Shown here: piece by piece, positions 1 to 8,376 of the stretch
Layout of the letters: each line of letters opens with the position of its first letter
Numbering within the stretch: the first letter of the stretch is position 1
From: Funneliformis mosseae
Lineage: Eukaryota; Glomeromycota; Glomeromycetes; Glomerales; Glomeraceae
DNA length: 14,628 nucleotides
Reading direction: 5' to 3'
Assembly (NCBI GenBank): GCA_910592005.1
Contig: CAJVPP010002495.1
Span: forward strand, 1-14,628
Notes under the pieces: model-generated
What the model was told of the DNA's origin: nothing
The model's input: only the letters and a program-made list of their open reading frames with translations
Database searches by the model: none
Position numbers and translations under genes: made by a program

Positions 1-94
1 TTTTTTTTTGTTGATTTTTGAAATTTTTGGTATAGTAATTCAGATTCCCAAAAAAAATTTTTGTTTTTATTTTTAAAATTTTTTTTTTTTTTTT

Positions 95-127
<33 letters not shown>

Positions 128-886
128 TAATTGAAAAAAAAAGCAAGTTCAAACCTCGTTTATCTATGTTTCACGATATCACAAAGAAAGTAATCACTGT
201 CCAAGAAATAAAAACGCGTGACTCTAATTAGATTGGTACAAACCCATCTTTTTGATTCGTTTTTGTTAGATGCAAGATTTTATTCATTCAACAACCCTTC
301 GGTCAAAAAAGCCTGAGAAAGTTTTAATCGTCATAGAACAAAAATCACCGATCGCGTTATTGTGAAACTTACCCTTGTAAAAGTGACCGGTCAACTCATT
401 TTTTAATTGAAAGACGGAGATTTATTGTTGTGCGCGTGATACCGATTAAATCCAGTTTTCATTTAACCATTACATAATTTTTACATTACAAAGTTACTAT
501 GATGCAATTGGCCGCGAGCGAATGATCAAAAAAAAAAAAGTTAGGTTTGAACTTTCTGTTGTAAAGTTCAACATCTGTTGAAATTTAATTGGTGTAACAA
601 CAATACATGCATACTTAAATGCTTTCCCCAATTCGTTTTAACAATATAAATGTGTATAAAAAAAAAACTTGTCTTTTTTTGTCTTTTCTTTGTTAGTACA
701 ATAATTCCTTTTAAGTATTCTTTTATAAGAACCTGTCAATTACAGCTTACTTTGCAGAGAATTTGCTTGCAAATTTCCATTAAAATTTCCGACGTTACAA
801 AAGGATCATCATTCATTATGACAAATTCGGTTTAGTAACAACTTTATATAAATAAAAATTTTTACGATTTAATTTTTATTGTTCTT
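1..886. other. AT-rich spacer downstream of OST1, no supported gene
   Basis: The first 126 bases are almost entirely T runs, broken by a few short mixed stretches. The rest is AT-rich sequence with no ORF that has coding character. The 61-residue frame near 650-835 reads through T-rich sequence and has no recognisable motif. On the minus strand a 60-nt stretch (372 down to 313) has GT-AG ends and could join two tiny open segments, but no start codon or upstream acceptor supports it. The 3' end of the OST1 transcript should fall just left of position 887, where the minus strand has an A-rich AATAAA-like stretch. Confidence 0.6.
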
Positions 887-2688
887 TTAACTAGTTTTTC
901 TCTTGGATTTTCCAATACTGAATTCTATTCTTGAATAGATCATACTTAAAAGAAATGGTCCTAAAAGGAAAAGTGAAACCGATAAAGGTTTTCTTAATAA
1001 TTCTAATGAACTATATGTATAAGAAATCTGAATATTTTTTGAATGATCATTAACCACATTAGACTTTTCAAGGACGATAAGGTATCGTCCTATTGTGTCC
1101 AAATAGGTTTTATGAACCCCATGTGTTTCTTTATCAATGACAAATGGTGTTTCTACCTTTACATTACTAAAAAGAAAAAGAAATTGGACTCGTGAAATTG
1201 AGAAGAATAAATGACGATAACAATAATGATATTGAACCTTCCTTACCTGGCCCCTTCGGGTAAGATGATTCTCACTTGTACTTTATCATGAATCGCTTGA
1301 GGAAACACGTTTACGAAAGGGATATTCAGAATATATCGACCACTTTCATAATGATATCTCACAAAATCTCCAAGTGGCACATTATATCCGTAATACCATG
1401 TATAATTCCATCCACCAAATAGAGGATACCTTGGCTTAAAATCAAAAATCGTTTTATCCTGTTCGTATCGTAAATTAGATGTTGATACGTTACCTATCTC
1501 GTCTCGATAATACACATCGGATACATGAATCGGTAAACTCAATGTTAATTCGCGTGTCATGATAGTTTCGTGATGAATATAAACGGTTTTATGATAATCG
1601 AGCCGTGAAAAATGTCCCTTTAATCTTTTGAGATTTAAATGTTAAAAAAAAAAATTTAACTTTTCAAACAAAAAATTTTTCATAAATCTCAAGTTACCTT
1701 GCTCCGTCATGAGTTAGGTTGAAATGTTCTTCGACCGCAAGATTTCCACCCCAATGACTGATTTCTAAATCGCGCCTTAATCCCGTAACGGTTAACATAT
1801 TCTGTTGGAATTCATAATGAATCCTGAGTTCTTCGTAAGAGTTCGGCTTCGTTTCGTTAAACCTTCCATAATCGAGATTTTTTTGATTACGAATCACGTT
1901 ACCCTTTGACTGACTGTAACTAATTATATCAGCTGAAGGGAGTCTATAAATGTAAATTATTGATCATAAACCTTTGATCATTCAATGAGTAATTGGACAT
2001 GACGCGAAAATTTTAAAACTTACTTGACATTGGTTTTTTGCTGATCGGTTTGATAAGCACTGTTACCATATTGGTTACCTTGAAATAATAATTGTTGCCT
2101 TCCCGTTTGAGTAATTTCTTTGGGGTAAGGAGTTAGCAAGTGGGTAAAAGCTGTTGTTATGGTGAATTTAATCTGTTCTTGTGGATCAAGTTGACGGTTG
2201 AAAAAGATCTTATAATATCGGATCCGGCTGCACGTTGAAGTAGTATCATTTGAATGTAATAAAGGCAACTTAAATTTCTTTGAACTCCCGCATATTATTT
2301 CATTCTTTTCATTTCTTTGCATAACAAACATGTCATCAAACTGTCGTGATAATTGATTAGAATGAGATACCCACTTGAGAGGATTAATTTTTACTTTTTC
2401 AACTTCAAAAGTCTGTTTCGTCTTTCTTTCCTTCACTTCAATATACGACAAGTGATTATCCCATTGTTCTGGTATTGGAAAATAATATTCACCTATCGAC
2501 TCGTTATGAATATTTTGAGCAGCTACCGAAGTGGTTTCTCGAACGATAGAACTTGTAAGGTCTATCGTGCGAAGCATATTAGTGTTCCTCCAGTGTTGAG
2601 GAACAAAGGTAACGTTAGTTGCTAACGTTTTGTATGCTAGACTGATAGTCAGCACCAAAAATGCCAAAAGCCTGCAAAACGATCGCAT
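887..2688 (-). CDS. OST1: Ribophorin I / Ost1, subunit of the ER oligosaccharyltransferase complex (4 exons)
   Basis: Exons on the minus strand are 2688-2024, 1943-1698, 1624-1247 and 1166-887. The introns (80, 73 and 80 nt) all start GTAAGT, GTAACT or GTAAGG and end AG. Phases agree at every junction and give 522 residues. Residues 1-24 look like a signal peptide. The lumenal part carries ribophorin I hallmarks: the ELRIHYEFQQN region and SHWGGNLAVEEHFNLTH in exon 2, then DVYYRDEIGNVSTS (about 340-353), YPLFGGW (about 370-376) and IILPEGA in exon 3. A single membrane segment lies near 489-508, followed by a basic tail of about 14 residues ending KRKTS. The protein is a non-catalytic subunit that supports N-glycosylation in the ER membrane; in yeast Ost1 pairs with Ost5. 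Human RPN1 is about 607 residues with a long cytosolic tail, and yeast Ost1 about 476, so this one has the short fungal form. The identification is strong; exact splice sites are inferred. Confidence 0.93.
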
Positions 2689-2983
2689 CTTTTATTAAGT
2701 GGTGAAAAATTTTTTTGCACTTTCAACTTTTTTTAATCATTGCTTCAGCTTATTATTTGTTGATGTTTGGTGATCTTTTGTGATGTTTTTTGAACGTGGA
2801 CAGTTTTAATTGGTTAAATATAAAATAAACAACATACGTAGACAATTAGACAATGACAAATTAAGATTTCCCAAATATGGACGCCTAAAAAAAATAAAAA
2901 AAAATTAAAAAAAATATAAATTGACGTTTTTGACAGATCTATAATTAAACCATAGCTCTAGCATCAAATAAAACTTTTGAATC
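2689..2983. promoter_or_regulatory. Divergent intergenic region upstream of OST1
   Basis: This is the 295-base gap between the OST1 start (minus strand) and the start of the doubtful plus-strand ORF at 2984. It is AT-rich with T and A runs and must hold the OST1 promoter. No clear TATA box stands out. Its one structured element is the 10-bp-spaced repeat at 2761-2796, described separately. Confidence 0.5.
2761..2796. repeat. 10-bp-phased tandem repeat in the OST1 promoter
   Basis: Three consecutive 10-base units read TGATGTTTGG, TGATCTTTTG and TGATGTTTTT, beginning at 2761, 2771 and 2781. A partial fourth unit (TGAACG) starts at 2791. The array lies about 73-108 bases upstream of the OST1 start codon. 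A period of one helical turn would put each TGAT on the same DNA face, as in arrayed protein-binding sites. That function is inferred; the repeat itself is seen directly. Confidence 0.6.
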
Positions 2984-3229
2984 ATGTCGATGCAAATGTT
3001 GACTGACATAGACGAAGCTTTTGCGGACGAAATGAATCTGGATAATGACGAAGAATTTGAATATGAGGATACGGACGATATTGATTTGAAAAGAAAAGGC
3101 TCAAGAAAAAAAAAAATACAAAGAAACAAAAAAAAAAAAAAAAAAAATTTCAAAAAATTTTTGTATTGTATTATTTCATTTTATTTACTTTTGTATTACA
3201 TTTGTCTGTTGTCTAACATTATTATTTAA
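2984..3229 (+). CDS. Doubtful small ORF: acidic N-terminus, poly-Lys, hydrophobic C-terminus
   Basis: An 81-codon frame opens at ATG 2984 (a second ATG is at 2990, a third at 2996). Residues about 8-34 are strongly acidic (DIDEAFADEMNLDNDEEFE and on), which looks like real coding sequence. From about residue 36 the frame runs through A-rich DNA, giving lysine-rich sequence, and then through T-rich DNA, giving a hydrophobic end of about 22 residues. The last two parts may be only homopolymer translated by chance. It could be the surviving 5' end of a broken gene, a first exon whose donor I cannot find, or a real small protein, since a basic patch plus hydrophobic end resembles a tail anchor. 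I recognise no family. It lies head-to-head with OST1. Confidence 0.3.
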   Translation: MSMQMLTDIDEAFADEMNLDNDEEFEYEDTDDIDLKRKGSRKKKIQRNKKKKKKNFKKFLYCIISFYLLLYYICLLSNIII

Positions 3230-3933
3230 AATTTACAAGATTTTAACACGAATTTAAATATATACCTTTTTATGACATGGGATGACCTAAAAAAAGTCTC
3301 AAACGGCAAGCTCACGGAGGTTTAGTGATCGATAGTATTCTTATTATAGTAAGTCGAAATATCCAGATAAGTTTTGCATTAATCCGCGTGCCAACCACTC
3401 CTTGCATCTCGTGTAAGAAATTTTTTAGAAATTTTTTATTTATTTTTTTGTAAAAAAAAAAAAAGTTTTTATCAAAATTTGATCGGTTTAGATTGGCTAG
3501 ATTTAGTTTCAATCAATTACCAATAAAAGCAAAGAACTAGAAGTTTTATAAACATTCTTTTGAAAACCTACTGTAATAAACAACGGATCTTTGCCTAAAT
3601 CACCATTATCACAGTTCTGAACTTTTACCTGGGTCACCTTTTTATTTACTTTATTGATTTATTTATTTATTTATTTTACCTTTTGTACTTTTTTGTTCAA
3701 AAATGTGCATAAACAAAAAATTCAAGATATTTTTGTTATTTTTATTAAGCCGCCAATGTTATTATTATTCAACAGGGACAGGTATATTATCGTGAATTTT
3801 TTAACGAAATCCAAATCATCAATTAATGGGCTAGATTGATTGTTTAATCATAATACCTTTTTTTTCCCATTTTATTCTTTTTAAAAAAAAAAAAAAGATT
3901 GTAAACATAAACAACGGCCGTGGGAGGTTCAAG

Positions 3934-3954
3934 GCCGAGCCCTTTTCTCTCGGC
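3934..3954 (+). other. GC-rich stem-loop
   Basis: GCCGAG (3934-3939) pairs perfectly with CTCGGC (3949-3954) across a 9-base loop. An alternative partner for part of the left arm is CGGCC at 3915-3919. The element stands out because its surroundings are strongly AT-rich. No RNA family is recognised. Its upstream part contains GGTTCAAGGCC, which matches a Pol III B-box pattern, but no tRNA folds around it. Confidence 0.35.
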
Positions 3955-4404
3955 TGATTTACACATCATTTATTTTGAACGATGATGATGTCCGATTTTC
4001 GTTTGCCCTTGGATATAATAACGGATTTTATGATTTCTAAATGTAAAATGTAAATCGATTTAACTCTATGGAAATAACAATGAAAAATGATGAATTATAT
4101 GGATTTCATGTGTCCATACTGCTTTGCTTTCTTTCCCAATTATAATTAAATCGCACGAGTTTGGCGTTTGTTTAATGCCCTTCCCTCCTTTTCTTCAAGT
4201 AGTAGGAATTTTACCCTTTGGATTAGATCTTCATTTCCATTTAAAAAAATATACATGTAATTTAAATAACTTTCGTTTTTTTTTTTTTGATATCGATGAA
4301 TGCGCGATTTTTTTTTTTTTTTTTTTCCATTTTTTTCCCTTGGGAATGGAAAAAAAATTTTTTTTTTTTTCCAAGATGAATCATATGGGTAAAATTTTTT
4401 TTTA

Positions 4405-4560
4405 GGAGAAAAATCGGCTGATGTGAGGAAAATCATGCTAGAAAGGTTTACGCGTGAATCAAAAAAAAAAAAAAGTCTTTCCAACGATACTGAAAAGAGC
4501 TTTATAATGACTCGGGGTTCTGTTCAAAAGTTACACAAAAAATACTGAAGGCAAGCATTA
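4405..4560. repeat. Possible dispersed repeat (weak)
   Basis: This stretch of balanced composition is interrupted by one A run near 4461-4473. It has no coding frame, yet it looks less random than the homopolymer-rich DNA on either side. It gives a vague impression of sequence I have met as an interspersed repeat in this type of genome. I cannot confirm that from one window, so it is a pointer only. Confidence 0.2.
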
Positions 4561-4832
4561 AAGCAAAAGCAAGGCGCGACATTTACTAATAAAAAAAATT
4601 TTTTTTTTTTAGTTCTTTGTGTTTGCCAAAAAACATTTTCCCAATAAATTCCTAAACTTTTCCGAATAATTTTGTATTCCAATCAAGATCTTTTTTTTTA
4701 TATATATATATTGTAGAAAAAAAAAAAAAAAAAAAGGTATATCTGATTAATTCGTAAAAATTTCAATACTTTACCATTTACTCCCGTTCAAATTACTTAT
4801 ATTAACTAGATACCCGCCCTTTAACGAAGCAG

Positions 4833-4879
4833 TTCAGTTTCTTTTTTGTCCCAAAGGAAAAAAAATATTTGAAACTGAA
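4833..4879 (+). promoter_or_regulatory. Inverted repeat just upstream of the zinc-finger gene start
   Basis: TTCAGTTTC (4833-4841) and GAAACTGAA (4871-4879) are perfect 9-base complements 29 bases apart. Inside them a T run at 4842-4847 can also pair with the A run at 4858-4865. The right arm ends 25 bases before ATG 4905, so in the mRNA this could be a stem in the 5' leader. Alternatively the palindromic GAAACTG halves could be paired protein sites. Both readings are inferred. Confidence 0.4.
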
Positions 4880-4904
4880 AAAAAACTAGAGGCGAAGAAT
4901 AAAA

Positions 4905-6462
4905 ATGTCACGAGCAGCCGAATATGCACAGTTTCCCTATACTCCCCCGAAAACCCATCTCACATCTGCTCAACAGTCTATGCACCACCAGTTTACTCAA
5001 CAACAACCAAATCAGTTCACGAGTTCTCAGGACGGTTTGCTCACTCAACAACCACCTTCTGTTACAACGAATCCACAATACACGACCTCGCATGCCTCAA
5101 TTGTCACGCCTAGTTTAGGTACTCAGCAAACACGACGTTACAAGACTCAACAACATACCTCCATATCACCACCTACTCCAAATACCCCTAATCGACAGTA
5201 TTCTCAGAATTCTCTCGTTCAAGCAACATTGGAGCATCCTCCCTCCCCTTTAAGCTCAAATCAATGTTTACCCACTACTAATAATGTTACCATTCCCTCA
5301 ACTTTACCCGCGTCTTTACCTACCCCTCCAACCACCCTCCCTCCAGGTTTATCAAGTCCAAATTCAGGGAATACCCCGGCTTCCAATTTTGATTTGCAAG
5401 ATGTTCTCGCGCAATTCGGTAATCAACCTGAACTACTTAAACTCATCCTTAAATCAAAGGTTGAGGAGGACAAGCGTAAAGCTGAGGAAGCAAAATTGCG
5501 CGTCAGAGAACTTGATTTATTGTTATTGGATCGTGATAGGCAGAAAAAAGGTTTAGAACACGCTCGTGATGTTGATGAATCAAAGAACGATGAGATTCAT
5601 TCTAATCAAGATATGGATTTCGATCATGGTGAAGATTTTATTTTTTTTCCTTCCGTCATCACATTTTCGATCACGAACGATGAAAAGGTTTCACATGTGT
5701 TCAATTTATTCATTCCCCCTTTTTTTTTAGACAACTCGATCGGACCGTAAGTTCTCTCCATCATCATTATAAAAAAAACCATGTTTATGATTGACACCCC
5801 CCTTATCTTGATCTTTATTGACGTAAATTTATGTACAACCTTTATTTACCCTTTTAAGGTTCTCCACATCAGACGGATCATTAAGTTACGCGTCTTTTGG
5901 TGCTAGTTTGTCTTCTCCCGTGCAAAATCTCCCCCTCAATTCCCCGAGTACTCCTGTATCTCAATCAACGCCTCGACTTAAACCAGCACCGCGAATCAAT
6001 TCGACACCTAAAGGTCAGTCGGCACCACAATTACCATTGCATTATCGTTTCGCGCCACTTAACAATCAACTGACTTCTCAGAATTCTCAAAATCAAATGC
6101 AATCTCATAATCAAGCAATCCAAAATAACCAAGAGGGTATTCTTGGATCGGCAGAAAACGAAGAAAGCAACGTCAATAATGTAACGAACAAACGTAAACG
6201 CAAACGTCGCGAAATGCTTCCTGTAACGATGATCATCGAAACCAAAGAATGTCCTTTCAAGGATGAATATTTATGGAAGAACAATGGAAACACCACCCAA
6301 AGAAAAACTGGAAACAAGAGCGTTTATTTTAAATGCTCAAATAGCAACAAGGGATGTCCAGTTAATAAGACGGTCACTGAAAAGGAAGGTGGATGGATCA
6401 TTAAATATCGTGGTCATCATTTGGATGTATGCGGTAAGATTAAACGCATCGTGCAATCTTAA
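4905..6462 (+). CDS. Putative transcription factor with a WRKY-GCM1-like zinc finger (3 exons, one 16-nt microexon)
   Basis: Proposed exons are 4905-5628, 5731-5746 and 5859-6462, with GT-AG introns of 102 and 112 nt, giving 447 residues. Residues 1-160 are low complexity, rich in Gln, Pro, Ser and Thr, as in activation regions. Residues about 163-222 (FDLQDVLAQFGNQPELL onward) form a charged, probably coiled-coil helix that could dimerise. A second Ser/Pro/Gln/Asn linker follows, then a basic patch KRKRKRR near 358-364 that could be a nuclear signal. The C-terminal domain has a Trp-Lys...Gly start (YLWKNNGN), YFKC at 404-407, GCPVNKTV, and IKYRGHH ending at 434. That order matches WRKY-GCM1 fingers (W..G, Y.KC, C...K.V, Y.G.H). 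Likely ligands are C406, C413, H433 or H434, and C438 rather than the plant HxH end. This class is also found on Mutator-like transposases, so a domesticated origin is possible. Target genes are unknown. Confidence 0.8.
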
Positions 6463-6529
6463 TCAATATTCCCCGTTGGAAATCACCATCCGGTGTCGTC
6501 GTATGATCTAACCGTCACAACTTAATTCG

Positions 6530-6534
<5 letters not shown>

Positions 6535-6566
<32 letters not shown>
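6535..6566. repeat. (TA)16 dinucleotide microsatellite
   Basis: There are sixteen uninterrupted TA units, 72 bases after the stop codon of the zinc-finger gene. It is likely length-variable between strains. It could lie in or just beyond the 3' UTR. Confidence 0.95.
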
Positions 6567-6570
<4 letters not shown>

Positions 6571-6987
6571 AAAAAAAAATTATAACTTTTAATTCGGCCT
6601 TTCTTTTCTTTTTCCTTTTTCTTACCTTCCAATGTACATTTCACTTTGTTTACTTTTTTTATTTTCCCCTTTTTTCTCTTTCTCTGTAAATTTTCTTTTT
6701 TCAATTCCCCCTTTTTTTTTAACTATCGTCTTTGACGAGAATCACCTTTTGTTATGGAGTATTCAATCGAACATTGGAAACGGGCCATTTGTAAGATGAA
6801 ATAACGAAAATTTTGAAAACAATTTTTTTCAAATTTTTTTTTTTTGTTCCAAATATCGCATTTAACGAAATTATAAAAACTTGATTGGAACAAAAAAAAA
6901 ATAATTAAAAACAAAAAAAAACAAAAAAAAAACTTTTAATGGCCGCGAGAATATAAGCAAAAAACGTTTAAGCTCTTAAAGCAAGAG

Positions 6988-7008
6988 AAGAAACAAAAAT
7001 TGTTTCTT
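6988..7008 (+). other. 9-bp perfect stem-loop with 3-base loop
   Basis: AAGAAACAA (6988-6996) and TTGTTTCTT (7000-7008) are exact complements around AAA, and a short T run follows. It resembles a terminator hairpin, but in a eukaryotic spacer that meaning does not carry over. It could equally be a palindromic protein-binding site or chance. Confidence 0.35.
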
Positions 7009-8061
7009 TTTATTATGGGACAATTAACTTTTTTAGTACTATAAAGAACTTTGGTTGGTAGTTTATTTTTTTACTCCTTTCTTTAACTCTTTTTTTTTTT
7101 TAACATAAAAAAAAAAACAACCCTCAAAAAATTCTTTTGAAGTAATACGTATCGATTCTTAGAAGCGCGAATTTATTTTAAGAATTCTTTTATTATACAT
7201 ACCTTTTTCAAAAAAAAAAAAAAAAGACACCGTCTTTTAACTTTCTTTTATTCCTTCTACACCCTTATTTCGAAAATTGACGCGTCAAAATTTGACATTT
7301 GAATTTGATTTATACAACTCTAAAAATTATACATTAAAAAGGATAAAGACCGATATTTGTTTGGAACTCTTAAAAAAATTTTAATCGATACATTTTTAAT
7401 TGATTTTTTGTGGTTAAAAGTGAAAGTGAAAATATAATTTTCAGGAGAGACAACAACATAATAATGATGTGATATGGTCATACGAAGTAACGCCCTTGGA
7501 TAGGAAACCTTAGTAACTTTGGACTTGTGAAACAATTTCTAGTGGAACATCAAAGTTACCTCATGATAAAAGACCATCTATAGTTGTCTTTAGTTAAATA
7601 ATCACCTTTTAGTTGAAACTCTAGCTATACCAATGTTTTTTTTAAAAAATTCAAAACTTTTTCTCTCGAAAAAAATTTTATAATCCTAAAATCTAAAGAA
7701 TCATTAGGATTTGTGGACAAAAAAAATTTTTCGCGTTCAATTTTTTTTTGTTTGGTTATTTTGGGGAGGATCTTCCTTGGATGTTGCTGTATTTTCATGA
7801 TTATGCAAAAAGAAAAAAATTTTATTTATTTAGATCTGCATACATAATATACATAATTTATGATTAAAGTTTTAGAATCTAAATTTATATCTTCATTGAA
7901 ATAGAGTTTGAACCTAGATCATGACGATATTTTTGGATGACAAACTTTGATACAGCATTATGCATTCTTGGTAGTATTCTTTTCTTTTTTTACAAAGGAA
8001 TGATTTAAATTGCACGAATTAAGAATGACTACAAATTTAAAATATTTAGATCTATTTTTAT

Positions 8062-8187
8062 ATATGGGAGCTTTGCAATAGAAAGGAGAGAAACTGCCAG
8101 ATTTTACTTTCATATGCTAAATATGTATATAAACTCAATTTTTCATTTTCCCGGCAGTTCCCCCTTTTCATTGCAAAGGTTCATATA
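8062..8187 (+). other. Imperfect long foldback (hairpin) element
   Basis: The left arm (about 8062-8098) and right arm (about 8151-8187) are imperfect reverse complements. In order they share ATATG, CTTTGCAAT, AAAGG and AACTGCC, separated by short mismatched or bulged spots, and about 50 AT-rich bases lie between the arms. Unlike most local symmetry here, the arms are mixed sequence and not homopolymer. The shape suits a small foldback transposon remnant or a precursor of small RNA. No coding frame crosses it. Confidence 0.6.
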
Positions 8188-8203
8188 TTCATATTATATG
8201 ATC

Positions 8204-8237
8204 ATAAATAAATATATATAGTTATATATTTATTTAT
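8204..8237 (+). repeat. 15-bp perfect inverted repeat with 4-base loop
   Basis: ATAAATAAATATATA at 8204-8218 is matched exactly by its reverse complement at 8223-8237, around the loop TAGT. All stem bases are A or T. It begins 17 bases after the larger foldback ends. DNA of this kind can extrude as a cruciform. Confidence 0.75.
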
Positions 8238-8331
8238 TTCGTTTTGTTACCAAAAGGAAAGTTTAAGGTACTTTTATAGAAATGATTAATTAAATGTAGC
8301 ATGTGTAACGTGTTTATGCATTCTTTTTGTA

Positions 8332-8376
8332 ATGCGCCATGCTGCCATGCGCCTGCGCGTTTTTTTTTTTTTTTTT
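8332..8376 (+). repeat. GC-rich ATGCGCC mini-repeat followed by T17
   Basis: Three near-identical units, ATGCGCC, ATGCTGCC and ATGCGCC, sit at 8332-8353. Then comes TGCGCG and a run of seventeen T from 8360 to 8376. It is a CpG-bearing patch in very AT-rich surroundings. A T run after a structured segment would stop Pol III, but no Pol III promoter is evident. Confidence 0.5.

Larger units (their letters stand above)
3230..4904. other. Spacer rich in A/T homopolymers, no supported gene
   Basis: This stretch has many A or T runs of 10 or more. Two less AT-rich islets stand out: about 3270-3415, where several short frames are open on both strands but none is recognisable, and about 3914-3954, a small GC-rich hairpin. 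The long frames on both strands between 4124 and 4484 are driven by Lys/Phe-coding homopolymers and are not credible genes. About 4405-4560 may be a dispersed repeat. The promoter of the gene at 4905 must lie at the right end. Confidence 0.5.
6463..8061. other. Long non-coding spacer after the zinc-finger gene
   Basis: No frame here has coding character. The stretch begins with the 3' flank of the zinc-finger gene, then the (TA)16 tract, then pyrimidine-rich DNA to about 6720 and A/T-rich DNA with many homopolymers. Short structures seen are a 9-bp stem at 6988-7008 and an 8-bp inverted repeat, AATCCTAA at 7682-7689 with TTAGGATT at 7704-7711. One ACGCGT lies at 7280-7285. The minus-strand frames at 6723-6914 and 7320-7535 show no motif. 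Confidence 0.5.

Noticed and set aside
284..420. Minus-strand spliced peptide with a 60-nt GT-AG gap (KNELTGHFYK then a short end)
   Set aside because: It is preceded directly by a stop with no acceptor or start codon, and the total open length is too small to support.
145..554. 12-base inverted repeat (AAGTTCAAACCT at 145 and its complement at 543) as transposon ends
   Set aside because: A 12-base match is expected by chance several times in a window this size, and nothing else in the interval suggests an element.
2353..2625. Plus-strand 90-codon ORF
   Set aside because: It is antisense to OST1 exon 1, whose identity and frame are clear.
3312..3512. Minus-strand 66-codon ORF
   Set aside because: Half of it is Lys/Phe/Asn from homopolymer. 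The remainder has no known motif, and the same DNA is equally open on the other strand.
3915..3945. tRNA gene, from the exact B-box-like GGTTCAAGGCC
   Set aside because: The bases that should form the T stem do not pair beyond two positions, and there is no A-box, anticodon arm or acceptor stem upstream.
3966..4020. Box C/D snoRNA, from an ATGATGA motif
   Set aside because: No D box or terminal stem is found at a suitable distance downstream.
4124..4484. Overlapping 93- and 112-codon ORFs on opposite strands
   Set aside because: Both are produced by T and A runs (poly-Phe and poly-Lys) and have no other content.
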